Origin: Corticimicrobacter populi
Lineage (GTDB): Bacteria; Pseudomonadota; Gammaproteobacteria; Burkholderiales; Burkholderiaceae_B
Assembly: GCF_003123725.1 (NCBI RefSeq)
Contig: NZ_QETA01000003.1
Coordinates: 124,001 to 188,000 of the forward strand
Direction: 5' to 3'
DNA: 64,000 bases
The translations under genes were made by a program, and so were the position numbers. Positions 31,778 to 40,037 of the stretch are shown piece after piece. How positions within the stretch are numbered: position 1 is the first letter of the stretch; each line of letters starts with the position of its first letter. Under the pieces are notes generated by a model, which was given only the letters and a program-made list of their open reading frames with translations, searched no databases and was not told the origin of the DNA.

Positions 31778-31808
31778 GCGGCGGCAGTTGCTCGAATAAT
31801 GCCGCCGC
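31778..31808. terminator. Hairpin between dut and xth
   Basis: GCGGCGGCA and its complement form a 9-bp stem with a 13-nt loop between the convergent stops. There is no T-run, so termination is only likely from the position. Confidence 0.45.
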
Positions 31809-31813
31809 TCCGA

Positions 31814-32602
31814 TCATGCTCCGGCAACCAGCCTTGCCCAGACCGGCGCATGATCGGAAGGCTGCTCGTTACCTCGCGGTCCTTTGTCGATTTCGCTGGC
31901 CACGCAACGCTCGACCAGGGCCTGCGTCAGCAGGATATGATCGATTCGCAGGCCCGCATTGCGCCTGAATCCGAACTGACGGTAATCCCACCAGCTGAAT
32001 GATTTCTCCGGCTGCTCGAACAGACGAAACGCATCACTCAGGCCCAGCCCCAGCAAATCCTGGAATGCTTGCCGCTCGGGCACCGACACCAGCACCTGGT
32101 CAGCCCATTTTTCAGGATTGTGCACATCCTCGTCCGCCGGCGCGATGTTGTAATCTCCCAGCAACGCCAATTGTGGATAACGCGCCAGTTCCGATTTCAG
32201 CCAACGCTGGAGCGCTGCGTACCAGGCCAGCTTGTAGACGTACTTGTCGCTCTCGAGCGACTGGCCATTAGGGCAGTAGGCACAGATCACACGCATCTCG
32301 CCACCAGCACCATCCGGCAATGTCGCTGAAATCACACGCTGCTGGCTGTCTTCGTAGCCAGGGATATTCTTGATGACGTCACGGCCCGGCTCCCGGGAAA
32401 TGATCGCCACACCGTTATAGGTCTTCTGACCGCTCCAGCAGGCGTGATAACCCGCATCAACAAAGGCCTGCAACGGAAAATTCTCGTCTGTCAGCTTGAG
32501 TTCCTGCAGGCACAGCACATCGGTTTCACTGGCAGCCAGCCAGTCCAGCACCTGAGGCAGGCGCACCTTGAGGGAATTGACGTTCCAGGTGGCAATTTTC
32601 AT
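31814..32602 (-). CDS. xthA: Exodeoxyribonuclease III family AP endonuclease
   Basis: The protein has 262 residues. Motifs are MKIATWNVNSLKVRL, VLCLQELKL (metal-binding Glu), LLGDYNIAPADEDVHNP, and the C-terminal LRIDHILLT and QPSDHAPVWARL. It incises abasic sites and trims 3' blocks in base-excision repair. The start at 32602 gives the family N-terminus. Confidence 0.94.
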   Translation of the reverse strand: MKIATWNVNSLKVRLPQVLDWLAASETDVLCLQELKLTDENFPLQAFVDAGYHACWSGQKTYNGVAIISREPGRDVIKNIPGYEDSQQRVISATLPDGAGGEMRVICAYCPNGQSLESDKYVYKLAWYAALQRWLKSELARYPQLALLGDYNIAPADEDVHNPEKWADQVLVSVPERQAFQDLLGLGLSDAFRLFEQPEKSFSWWDYRQFGFRRNAGLRIDHILLTQALVERCVASEIDKGPRGNEQPSDHAPVWARLVAGA

Positions 32603-32690
32603 AGACACAAAACCTTTTTCTTTCTTCGATACCAGGCCAGAGCAACACATTGCACGGCCACAACATACAAGCCACCTCGCTTGTCACCAG

Positions 32691-32725
32691 CTATCCACAC
32701 GATCTGTGGATATCTTTGTGGATGG
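32691..32725. promoter_or_regulatory. Cluster of three DnaA-box-like 9-mers
   Basis: CTATCCACA (32691-32699) on the plus strand, and ATATCCACA (32713-32705) and CCATCCACA (32725-32717) on the minus strand, lie within 35 bp. The first two are one base from TTATCCACA and the third is two bases from it. The first two form an inverted repeat (TATCCACA, 5 nt, TGTGGATA). They sit in the 294-bp divergent gap between xth and yqeY. Confidence 0.4.
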
Positions 32726-32764
32726 CTCGGGCACATGTTGGCGAAACCATGTCGGTATGCGTAT

Positions 32765-32803
32765 CCGGCACAGCCTGCTCAATGCCTGAGCAGGCTGTGC
32801 CGG
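32765..32803. repeat. 17-bp perfect inverted repeat upstream of yqeY
   Basis: CCGGCACAGCCTGCTCA and its exact complement flank a 5-nt loop, 94 nt before yqeY. It does not follow any gene, so it is not an end-of-gene terminator. It could be a leader hairpin of yqeY. Confidence 0.6.
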
Positions 32804-32896
32804 ACATTTCACAAAATGGATACCCGAGGTGTAACATTAGCCTATTTCCCCATCCCGCGCAGCGGCTGCCGCCTGCGCTACGAACCCGTATTCACC

Positions 32897-33355
32897 ATGA
32901 CCGACATCTCTCTCAAAGAACGCATCAGCTCTGCCGTGAAGGACGCCATGCGCGCCCGCGCCTCCGAACGTCTCGGCACCTTGCGCCTGCTGCAGGCCGC
33001 CATCAAACAAAAGGAAGTGGACGAACGCCGCGAACTGAGTGATGCCGACATCACAGCAATCCTGGAGAAACAGGTCAAGCAACGCCGCGAGTCGGTCGCT
33101 GCCTATGAACAGGCTGGACGCACAGAAACCGCTGCCCAGGAGCGTGCCGAGATCACGGTCCTGCAGGAATTCCTGCCCCAGGCGGCCAGCGCGGAAGAAA
33201 TATCCGCCGCCATTGACGCCGCCATTGCTGCCGCCACGGCCCAGGGCGTCAGCGGTGCCCCCGCCATGGGTGTGATCATGGCAGAACTCAAACAGAAACT
33301 GGCTGGACGTGCCGATATGGGCGCGCTGTCCAAGGACGTCAAGGCACGCCTCTGA
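32897..33355 (+). CDS. GatB/YqeY-domain protein
   Basis: The protein has 152 residues. The YqeY pattern is clear: SLKERISSAVKDAMRARASERL, LRLLQAAIKQKEVDER, and a C-terminal GatB-like helical tail with GAPAMGVIMAELKQKLAGRADM. The tail domain is shared with the tRNA-dependent amidotransferase GatB, but the function of free YqeY is not established. In many proteobacteria it sits between rpsU and dnaG; here it stands alone. Confidence 0.9.
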   Translation: MTDISLKERISSAVKDAMRARASERLGTLRLLQAAIKQKEVDERRELSDADITAILEKQVKQRRESVAAYEQAGRTETAAQERAEITVLQEFLPQAASAEEISAAIDAAIAAATAQGVSGAPAMGVIMAELKQKLAGRADMGALSKDVKARL

Positions 33356-33692
33356 GGCATCCATCCTGTGCACCTCAAATCCATACGCAGCGTGGATATA
33401 CTGACAACAGAGCGTACGCAGATGATATACTAGGCGACAAGATGATGTGCATCACCGCATATCCGGCTGCATATTGAGTGCAGTCCCGCCTTGCCGGATC
33501 CCGCTGCAGGTCCGGCATCAACCTCCCCTTTCCCACCGCCGCTGTCCAGTCTGCGGTGCCAGGTTACAGCGCCTGGCGCAGGCACCGACACGTACGCCCG
33601 TTTTGTTTTCGAGCCCGTGCCGCACCCGGATGCCCAGGGAATCGTAGCGACGTCTTGCCTCGCTGCCGGGGATATTCAGAAGGAAAAGCATC
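33356..33692 (+). other. Gene-free interval, probable infA leader
   Basis: This 337-bp stretch has no supported gene. It holds two copies of GATATACT-like -10 sequences (near 33392 and 33424) and, downstream of them, a small GCCGGA/TCCGGC hairpin around 33493-33516. If the -10 near 33426 is used, infA has a leader of about 260 nt. Confidence 0.4.
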
Positions 33693-33962
33693 ATGGCCAA
33701 AGAAGAACTCATCGAATTCAACGGCACCGTCGACGAAGTGCTGCCCGACACCCGCTTTCGTGTCACGCTCGACAACGGCGTCTGCGTATCGGCTTATGCC
33801 TCGGGCAAGATGAAGAAACACCGCATCCGTATCTTGGCTGGCGACAAGGTCACGCTCGAAATGTCACCCTATGATCTCACCAAGGGGCGTATCAGTTTCC
33901 GCCACAAAGTCGAGCGCACTGGCGCACCGGCACCGCAACATCGCCCCGGTGGCCGTCACTGA
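33693..33962 (+). CDS. infA: Translation initiation factor IF-1 (stand-alone copy)
   Basis: The protein has 89 residues and one S1/OB fold: [40 protein letters not shown] and [13 protein letters not shown]. The tail beyond RHK is longer than E. coli IF-1 (72 residues), as is usual in Burkholderiales paralogues outside the ribosomal-protein operon. AAGGA lies upstream of the start. Its last 7 nt overlap the convergent dinB stop. Confidence 0.9.
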   Translation: MAKEELIEFNGTVDEVLPDTRFRVTLDNGVCVSAYASGKMKKHRIRILAGDKVTLEMSPYDLTKGRISFRHKVERTGAPAPQHRPGGRH

Positions 33963-35026
33963 TCAAACAGGCTCATCTGGCGGGTCACCGCACCGGGTTC
34001 CTGAAAACTGCTCATGCCGACCCCTGCCAACCTGTAGAGCGTGCGAGGTGGCTGCTCCACCCGCCGCAACAATTGCTCAATCGCCAGATACAGCCGCTCT
34101 CCGGAATCAAGGGTACCCGTGAAGCTCTGACTGCGCGTCAACACTCGGAAGCGGGCCGTCTTGAGCTTGAGCACGACCGTCCGGCCAAATAGTCCCTTGC
34201 GCACAGCCTGTGCCCAAAGTTTGTCACACATCCTACGCAGCGGAAGCTGCAAGGCGTCCAGGTTCAGATCGCGCTCAAATGTTTCCTCTACCGAGACCTG
34301 TTGCACCGCCTGAGCAGACTCCACCGGCCTGAAATCCAGACCATGGGCACGATCCAACAGTTTGCCACCGAAACGGCCAAATAATTTTTCCAGCTCCATC
34401 CGGTCATGTTGCCGCACATCGCCGGCAGTCTCTATGCCCAACTCGGACAACCGCTGTCGGGTCACCTTGCCGACCCCTGGAATCTTGCCTACTGGCAATT
34501 GCAGCATGAAAGCATCGACATCCCTGGGACGAATGACAAACAAACCATCAGGCTTGTTCCAGTCCGACGCAATCTTGGCCAGGAACTTATTGGGTGCCAC
34601 GCCGGCAGATGCCGTCAGCCCGGTTTCTTCACGGATCTCACGGCGAATCATCTCGGCCACCTCCGTCGCCGAAGCCAGCCCGCGCTTATTGAGGGTCACA
34701 TCAAGGTAGGCCTCGTCCAGCGACAGTGGCTCGACCAGATCGGTATAACGACCAAAAATAGCCCTGACCTGCTGTGACACTGCACGATAACGCCCAAAAT
34801 CAGGCGGTACGAACACCGCCTGAGGGCACAGAGCCGCAGCGCGCAGGGCCGACATGGCAGAGTGCAACCCGAAGCGACGCGCCTCGTACGAGGCCGCACA
34901 GACCACCGAGCGCGGCCCTTCCCAGGCCACCACGACCGGACGTCCGCGCAGCGATGCATCGTCACGTTGCTCGACCGAAGCATAGAAGGCATCCATATCG
35001 ACATGAATGACTTTGCGCAACGCCAT
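33956..35026 (-). CDS. dinB: DNA polymerase IV (Y family)
   Basis: The protein has 356 residues. Catalytic acidic residues are in [17 protein letters not shown] and [11 protein letters not shown]. The steric region, the helix-hairpin-helix [17 protein letters not shown] and the little finger domain follow, and the C-terminal QMSLFDQ is a beta-clamp-binding motif. It performs error-prone translesion synthesis. An ATG at 35038 (4 residues longer) is also possible. No LexA box is seen in the 90 bp upstream. Confidence 0.94.
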   Translation of the reverse strand: MALRKVIHVDMDAFYASVEQRDDASLRGRPVVVAWEGPRSVVCAASYEARRFGLHSAMSALRAAALCPQAVFVPPDFGRYRAVSQQVRAIFGRYTDLVEPLSLDEAYLDVTLNKRGLASATEVAEMIRREIREETGLTASAGVAPNKFLAKIASDWNKPDGLFVIRPRDVDAFMLQLPVGKIPGVGKVTRQRLSELGIETAGDVRQHDRMELEKLFGRFGGKLLDRAHGLDFRPVESAQAVQQVSVEETFERDLNLDALQLPLRRMCDKLWAQAVRKGLFGRTVVLKLKTARFRVLTRSQSFTGTLDSGERLYLAIEQLLRRVEQPPRTLYRLAGVGMSSFQEPGAVTRQMSLFDQ

Positions 35027-35122
35027 GTCAGGGATCATTTTTTTACCCGCAACGATCCGGATGCACGTATGCTTGGCGTGGCCTTGCACAGGCACCTCCA
35101 CCCACATAAAGGATGAATGACC

Positions 35123-35335
35123 ATGAAAATCAGCACCCGCAACGTTCTCTCCGGCAAAATCATCTCCATCGTAAGCGGCCCGGTATCCACTGAGGTCACA
35201 CTGGAGATTGCCCCAGGCGTAGAGATTGTCTCGTCAATCACGACACATTCAGCCAAATCCCTTGGTCTGAAGGAAGGCGACCAAGCCTATGGCCTGGTCA
35301 AGGCTTCCAGCGTGATGATCGGCATCGATGACTGA
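35123..35335 (+). CDS. Single-domain molbindin (TOBE/Mop)
   Basis: The protein has 70 residues: MKISTRNVLSGKIISIVSGPVSTEV and VSSITTHSAKSLGLKEGD are the Mop-domain hallmarks. Such proteins bind molybdate or tungstate in oligomers and buffer it in the cytoplasm. AAAGGA lies about 9 nt upstream of this ATG; the ATG at 35117 is too close. No molybdenum transport or cofactor genes are nearby in the window. Confidence 0.88.
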   Translation: MKISTRNVLSGKIISIVSGPVSTEVTLEIAPGVEIVSSITTHSAKSLGLKEGDQAYGLVKASSVMIGIDD

Positions 35336-35344
35336 TTGAGCCGA

Positions 35345-35364
35345 GGCACGCCAGCTGGCGTGCC
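35345..35364. repeat. 20-bp perfect palindrome between convergent genes
   Basis: GGCACGCCAGCTGGCGTGCC reads the same on both strands. It lies between the molbindin stop and the ABC ATPase stop. There is no T-run; it may act as a weak bidirectional stop. Confidence 0.55.
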
Positions 35365-35369
35365 GCCTA

Positions 35370-36188
35370 TTAGAGCATCTGCCCCAGAAAGGCCCGGGTA
35401 CGCTCATGAGCGGGGGCTGCAAAGAAATCTGCCGAAGCTCGGTCCTCCAGGATAGCACCCTGATCCATGAATGCCACCCGCTGCGCCACTTCACGGGCAA
35501 AACCCATCTCATGAGTCACCACCAGCATGGTCATCCGCTCGTCAGCCAGTTGCCGCATGGTGCGCAGCACCTCGACAGTCAACTCCGGGTCGAGCGCCGA
35601 TGTCGGTTCATCGAACAGCATGATATCGGGCTCCATCGCCAGAGCCCGGGCAATCGCCACACGCTGTTTCTGTCCGCCCGACAGGCGTGAGGGATAATTG
35701 TCCCGCTTGTTGAGCAAGCCCACCTTGCGCAGCAACTCCTCGGCCTTGGGTATGATCGCCTCGGGTTTCATGCCCTTGACCGTGACCGGTGCCTCTATGA
35801 TGTTCTGCAGCACAGACATATGCGGGAACAGATTGAACGACTGGAACACCATACCCATCTTTCGACAGATCCGACGCACCTCGGCGTCAGGCGCGTAGCG
35901 ACTGCGACCGCCTGCTTCGGCTGAAGCCAGCACCTCACCCTCGACGACAATGCTCCCCTCATCGATCGTTTCAAGATGATTGAGGCAGCGCAGGAAAGTG
36001 CTCTTGCCTGAACCCGAAGGACCGATCACGGCCACCACCTCCCCCCGGCGCAAGGTCAGTGAGACATCCTGCAGAACACGCACAGCTCCGAAACTCTTGC
36101 CGACGCCGCGCGCCTCGATCATGATTTCATTTGCATCAGCAGAGACTGCCGGTATTGAGCCGCGCGACTCAGTCATCGTACTTTGCAT
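35370..36188 (-). CDS. Polar amino-acid ABC transporter, ATP-binding protein
   Basis: The protein has 272 residues. Walker [21 protein letters not shown], the signature [21 protein letters not shown], Walker [15 protein letters not shown] and the switch His in [11 protein letters not shown] are all present. It energises the permease encoded just upstream, whose stop it overlaps by 20 nt. The start at 36188 has GGAG 8 nt upstream, better than the ATG at 36176. Confidence 0.93.
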   Translation of the reverse strand: MQSTMTESRGSIPAVSADANEIMIEARGVGKSFGAVRVLQDVSLTLRRGEVVAVIGPSGSGKSTFLRCLNHLETIDEGSIVVEGEVLASAEAGGRSRYAPDAEVRRICRKMGMVFQSFNLFPHMSVLQNIIEAPVTVKGMKPEAIIPKAEELLRKVGLLNKRDNYPSRLSGGQKQRVAIARALAMEPDIMLFDEPTSALDPELTVEVLRTMRQLADERMTMLVVTHEMGFAREVAQRVAFMDQGAILEDRASADFFAAPAHERTRAFLGQML

Positions 36189-36822
36189 AGTGTTTCTCCA
36201 GCCGCTGGAAACCCCAGGTCAGGATCAGCGTCATGATCAGATAGAACGCCGCCGCCACGATGAAAGGCGTGGTAGTGAAATCCCGCTGAACAATACCGCG
36301 TGCGGCACGCAGCAGGTCATTCAGCGCCAGCACATAGATCAGCGAAGTGTCCTTGACCAGCGTAATGGTTTCATTGCTCATGGGCGGCAGGATGCGCCGT
36401 ACCATCTGCGGCAGAACAATACGCCTCATGGTCTGGGAATAATTCATCCCCAGCACCTTGGCCCCCTCGTACTGCCCCCTGTCGATCGACTGTATGCCGG
36501 CCCGGAAGATCTCCGCGAAATAGGCGGCGTAATTGAGCGCAAACGCAACCACTGCAGCCGGGAAATCAGGCAAGCGTATGCCGATCACCGGCACGAACGG
36601 CAAGGCAAAATAGATGAACAGCATCTGCAGCATCAGCGGCGTACCGCGCATCAGCCAGATATATCCATTGACCAGGCCGCTCAGTACGCTGAAACGCGAG
36701 ATCCGCGCCAGTGCCAACACCAGCCCCAACGGAACGGCCAGCACCAGCGTGATGAAAAACAGCTTGAGCGTAACCTGTGCCCCCTGGGCCAGCGGTCCTA
36801 CAAGTGAAATGACATAGTCCAT
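36169..36822 (-). CDS. Polar amino-acid ABC transporter, permease (HisMQ/GlnP type)
   Basis: The protein has 217 residues and about five helices. The N-terminal [21 protein letters not shown] and the EAA-loop region [22 protein letters not shown] that docks to the ATPase are typical. Only one permease is encoded, so it should act as a homodimer. It lies 173 nt after the binding-protein gene, with a terminator-like hairpin in between. Confidence 0.92.
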   Translation of the reverse strand: MDYVISLVGPLAQGAQVTLKLFFITLVLAVPLGLVLALARISRFSVLSGLVNGYIWLMRGTPLMLQMLFIYFALPFVPVIGIRLPDFPAAVVAFALNYAAYFAEIFRAGIQSIDRGQYEGAKVLGMNYSQTMRRIVLPQMVRRILPPMSNETITLVKDTSLIYVLALNDLLRAARGIVQRDFTTTPFIVAAAFYLIMTLILTWGFQRLEKHYAKYDD

Positions 36823-36905
36823 GCAATGGATTCCTGCTGCACAACCTTGGGATTATGACAGCCTTCGAAAAGTCCCACGTTCGATGCCGGCGACAAAAAA
36901 CAAAA

Positions 36906-36932
36906 CACCGGCGTCCCGAAGGACCGCCGGTG
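36906..36932 (-). terminator. Intra-operon terminator after the binding-protein gene
   Basis: On the minus strand CACCGGC(G)GTCC-TTCG-GGAC(G)CCGGTG is followed by TTTTGTTTTTTG. A UUCG-capped hairpin plus T-run should stop most transcripts, leaving less mRNA for permease and ATPase than for the binding protein. Confidence 0.8.
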
Positions 36933-36995
36933 CGCCGGATATCGGGATAACCACTGGCGCATCGCACCAGGCAGCCATCCTGTTCATCCCGATTC

Positions 36996-37799
36996 TTACT
37001 TGATGATGTCGGCACCGAACCACTGGGTAGCGATTTTACCAGCGCTGCCATCCTGCTTCATGCCATTGAGGGCATCATTGATCTTGGTCAGCAATTCGGT
37101 ATCGTCCTTGCGCACGCCAACACCATAGTCTTCGGTACCGAAGTGGTCTTCGAGCACACGGAACTCGTCGGCACGCTTGGCGACATAGTAACGACCCACG
37201 ACTTCATCGACGACGACAGCATCCAGGCGACCCGTCCCCAGGTCCATCAAGGCCGTGATATTGTCACCAAACGTCTTCAATTCCTTGAAACCAGCGGCCA
37301 CGTCGGCCTCTTTCTTGATGGCATCGACCGCACTGCTGCCTTCCTGCGCACCGACCGTCTTGCCGGCCAGGTCTGCCTTGCCCTGGATCGGGGAAGCAGC
37401 GGCCACGATGATGATCTGGTGGTTTTCCATGTAGGGATCGGTAAAGCCGATGTTCTTCTTGCGCTCTTCGGTAATGGTCAGACCATTCCAGAGCACGTCG
37501 ACACGCTTGCTGTTGAGCTCGGCTTCCTTGGCGCTCCAGTCGATGGGCTTGAATTCGACCTCGATCCCCAGCCGCTTCGCTGCCTCACGGGCCATGTCGA
37601 TATCGAAACCGACCAGCTCATTCTTTTCATCACGGAAACCCATGGGCGGAAAATTGTCATCCAGGCCGACGACAATGCTGGTGGCCACAACAGGTGCGGG
37701 AGCAGCGGCCTGCTCCTGGGGCTTGGCTTCCTCGCCCTTGCCGCAGGCGGCGAGGACAACAGCAGCGGACACCATGGCAACAGCAGTCAGTTTATTCAT
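36996..37799 (-). CDS. Polar amino-acid ABC transporter, substrate-binding lipoprotein
   Basis: The protein has 267 residues. The N-terminus MNKLTAVAMVSAAVVLAACGK contains a lipobox (Cys at residue 19) and a Glu/Pro/Ala linker. The family-3 periplasmic fold shows VVGLDDNFPPMGFRDEKN, GFDIDMAREAAKRLG and GLTITEERKKNIGFTDPYM. Ligand choice among polar amino acids cannot be told by eye. It is the first gene of the transporter operon, divergent from tRNA-Ser. Confidence 0.92.
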   Translation of the reverse strand: MNKLTAVAMVSAAVVLAACGKGEEAKPQEQAAAPAPVVATSIVVGLDDNFPPMGFRDEKNELVGFDIDMAREAAKRLGIEVEFKPIDWSAKEAELNSKRVDVLWNGLTITEERKKNIGFTDPYMENHQIIIVAAASPIQGKADLAGKTVGAQEGSSAVDAIKKEADVAAGFKELKTFGDNITALMDLGTGRLDAVVVDEVVGRYYVAKRADEFRVLEDHFGTEDYGVGVRKDDTELLTKINDALNGMKQDGSAGKIATQWFGADIIK

Positions 37800-37917
37800 G
37801 TTCGATCTCTGAAAAGAAGTGACGCAGTGAAAGGGAGAAAAAGAAATGTTACCACCTACAGTACGACCATGCTGCACGACAAGACTATGCTGATTTCCAA
37901 AAAACATATTGCTTCGC

Positions 37918-37945
37918 TTGCAAAAGCCAAAAGCGTTGCTATAAT
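37918..37945 (+). promoter_or_regulatory. Promoter of tRNA-Ser
   Basis: TTGCAA, 16 bp, TATAAT, with TGC directly before the -10 (extended -10). It is the only strong sigma-70-type promoter before the tRNA. Confidence 0.8.
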
Positions 37946-38021
37946 TCAGGGCTTGGCTTTTGTCGCACAGCCCCAGAAACGGGAATCGACCACGCGGTGC
38001 ATCATGACAAAACCAGGAACA

Positions 38022-38111
38022 GGACAGGTGGCAGAGTGGTCGAATGTACCTGACTCGAAATCAGGCGTACGTGCAAGCGTACCGTGGGTTCGAATCCCAC
38101 CCTGTCCGCCA
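38022..38111 (+). tRNA. tRNA-Ser (anticodon CGA)
   Basis: The 90-nt gene has an acceptor stem GGACAGG/CCTGTCC, anticodon stem-loop CTGACTCGAAATCAG with anticodon CGA, a long variable arm (about 38073-38089), the T-loop GTTCGAATC and encoded CCA. It reads UCG codons. Confidence 0.96.
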
Positions 38112-38239
38112 ATCGGACATTTCAAAAAGGCCGCATCGTCTGCGGCCTTTTTGGTGCCCACAAGCCCCAGGCAACATGCCCCGTCGGGGCTGCGCAGCGG
38201 CATCCATGGGGCTATTCCTTGACGCAGGGCTACCCGCCA

Positions 38240-39307
38240 ATGTCCTCGCCTCCTCCTCTGATTGCCACACCACACGACAATCGCGCCCGCAGCCTGAGTT
38301 TCGTCAACCGCATCTACCGGATGCGAATTGTCGGCACGGGCCTGTACATGCTGCCGATCGCATCCGTGCTCATGGAACAGGTACAACCACCTGCCTGGAT
38401 ATGGGCTGCGCTCATCATCAACGGACTGATCTGGCCACACATTGCCTGGTGGCTGGCACGTCGAGCCGAACAGCCTTTGCGCCAGGAGTTCGGCAACCTG
38501 ATTGCCGACACAGCGCTGGCAGGTGCCTGGATTGCTCTGATGCATGTCAGCCTGGTACCCACCATCATTATTGTCAGCATCCTGAGCGCCGACAGGATTG
38601 CCGCAGGCGGTCTACGCCTACTCAAGAAGACGCTGATCGCTATCGTGGCCGGCTTTGTGCTCACCTGGACGTGCCTGGGCTATCCATTCCAGCCGGAGAG
38701 CTCTTTGCGCACCATCGCTGCCTGCTTTCCCTTTCTGTTCATCTATGGCGTCAGCCTGAGCTACGTCACGCACCAACTGGCCCGCCAAATCGCCCGCCAG
38801 AATCGCGAACTGGAGAGGCTGAGTCGACTGGACCCCGCCCTCGGCCTCCCCAATCGCCGCTATTTCGAGGATCGTGCCCAGCACGCCATGTCGCTGCTCA
38901 AGCGCACCGGCCAACATGCCTCGCTACTGCTGATCGATGTCGACCACTTCAAATCCATCAACGACCGTTATGGCCATGCCGTAGGCGATGCCGTGCTGCA
39001 GGCCGTAGCGAGCACCCTAGCCAGAGCCGTACGCGACATCGATCTCGCTGCCCGTTATGGTGGCGATGAGTTTGCCGTCCTGCTGGCGGCAACAGAAGCC
39101 AAGTCCGCGCTGGAAATCGGCGAACGCGTCCGACAACAGGTCGAGAAGCTGACTTTTGAAGGCAACCCGGAATTGCGTTGCAGCATCAGCCTCGGTAGCG
39201 CTCAGCTGCAGCCCTCGCACAGCATGCTGCGCGACTGGATTGCAGATGCCGACAGCGCCATGTACCAGGCCAAGCAACGCGGGCGCAACCAGGCGATGTC
39301 GGTTTGA
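38240..39307 (+). CDS. MASE2-GGDEF diguanylate cyclase (AdrA/DgcC-like)
   Basis: The protein has 355 residues. The N-terminal MASE2 membrane domain ([33 protein letters not shown], about 5-6 helices) is followed by a GGDEF domain with an intact active site [11 protein letters not shown] and an inhibitory I-site (RDID five residues before GGDEF). The usual DPLTGLPNRR is [10 protein letters not shown] here. It should make c-di-GMP from GTP at the inner membrane under product inhibition. The frame is open upstream to the tRNA; the ATG at 38240 gives the MASE2 N-terminus. Confidence 0.88.
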   Translation: MSSPPPLIATPHDNRARSLSFVNRIYRMRIVGTGLYMLPIASVLMEQVQPPAWIWAALIINGLIWPHIAWWLARRAEQPLRQEFGNLIADTALAGAWIALMHVSLVPTIIIVSILSADRIAAGGLRLLKKTLIAIVAGFVLTWTCLGYPFQPESSLRTIAACFPFLFIYGVSLSYVTHQLARQIARQNRELERLSRLDPALGLPNRRYFEDRAQHAMSLLKRTGQHASLLLIDVDHFKSINDRYGHAVGDAVLQAVASTLARAVRDIDLAARYGGDEFAVLLAATEAKSALEIGERVRQQVEKLTFEGNPELRCSISLGSAQLQPSHSMLRDWIADADSAMYQAKQRGRNQAMSV

Positions 39308-39310
39308 GGT

Positions 39311-39339
39311 TTGTGTTTTTTAAAAAGAAGGGATATAAT
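39311..39339 (+). promoter_or_regulatory. Promoter of tRNA-Pro
   Basis: TTGTGT, 17 bp, TATAAT, ending 10 nt before the tRNA. Confidence 0.75.
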
Positions 39340-39347
39340 CTTTTTCT

Positions 39348-39426
<79 letters not shown>

Positions 39427-39433
39427 TAAAAAT

Positions 39434-39467
39434 CAAGGCCTTACGTAGTGATCTACGTAAGGCCTTG
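39434..39467 (+). terminator. Terminator after tRNA-Pro
   Basis: A 15-bp perfect stem (CAAGGCCTTACGTAG and complement) with a TGAT loop directly follows the tRNA. Confidence 0.8.
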
Positions 39468-39491
39468 TTCATTTCAATGCCTATCAAGGTG

Positions 39492-39918
39492 TCAACCTAC
39501 CGTACTCCAAGATATCCTGATGGCCCGCAGATTATCGGGCACGGCATGAATCAGCCCCCCTGCCCGGCACATCGATCTCGGCAATCATGAATAATGTGAA
39601 TGCGGCAATGACGGGGGTCGCCAGCAAAAGCAAATGCCCACCTGTCTGCCACGCGTGTTGTAGCCAATCAGAAAGTTGGAACACACATCAAAAACAACAG
39701 CATGATCCATGCGGCATTGGGTTCAACCCTGGCAATCCTGCTGATCAATGACCACATGCGTGTCTGCAACTCAATAGCCTGCAAGCGCTACTGGGCACGC
39801 AGCACTTCATTGTCAATTTCATAGAACCGGATACGCAATTCCAGATATTCTGTCAGCAGTTGCTCTGCCCGCGCCTGATATCTGTCCTCCAGCAAGGGCT
39901 CTGGGCGGCACATTCAAC
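39492..39918 (-). pseudogene. Decayed membrane-protein gene, bestrophin-like/DUF4239-type C-terminus
   Basis: Read on the minus strand, coding sense continues through lesions: TEYLELRIRFYEIDNEV, an in-frame TAG at 39790-39788, then LQAIELQTRMWSLISRIARV and a hydrophobic segment, a frameshift near 39670, then FLIGYNTRGRQVGICFLLA and FTLFMIAEIDVPG, a second frameshift at a G6 tract near 39555, then GLIHAVPDNLRAI and a stop. The pattern of a helical segment, two membrane helices and D-x-P-x-x-G-L-I-x-x-x-P-x-N-L resembles the C-terminus of bestrophin-like proteins. The N-terminal half is gone. Family assignment is by eye. Confidence 0.6.
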
Positions 39919-40037
39919 AATCGCAACAAGACACCCCGCGCACTGCGGACTTCTGGTACAAATCAGGGGCGGACCGGAACGTCTGCCGCAACTGTTTCTC
40001 CCACGAGTTTTCACGCCTTTCCACCTCACAACATCCT

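Noticed and set aside
35027-35116. Search for an SOS box upstream of dinB
   Set aside because: No LexA-type palindrome found; only lexA itself carries one in this window.
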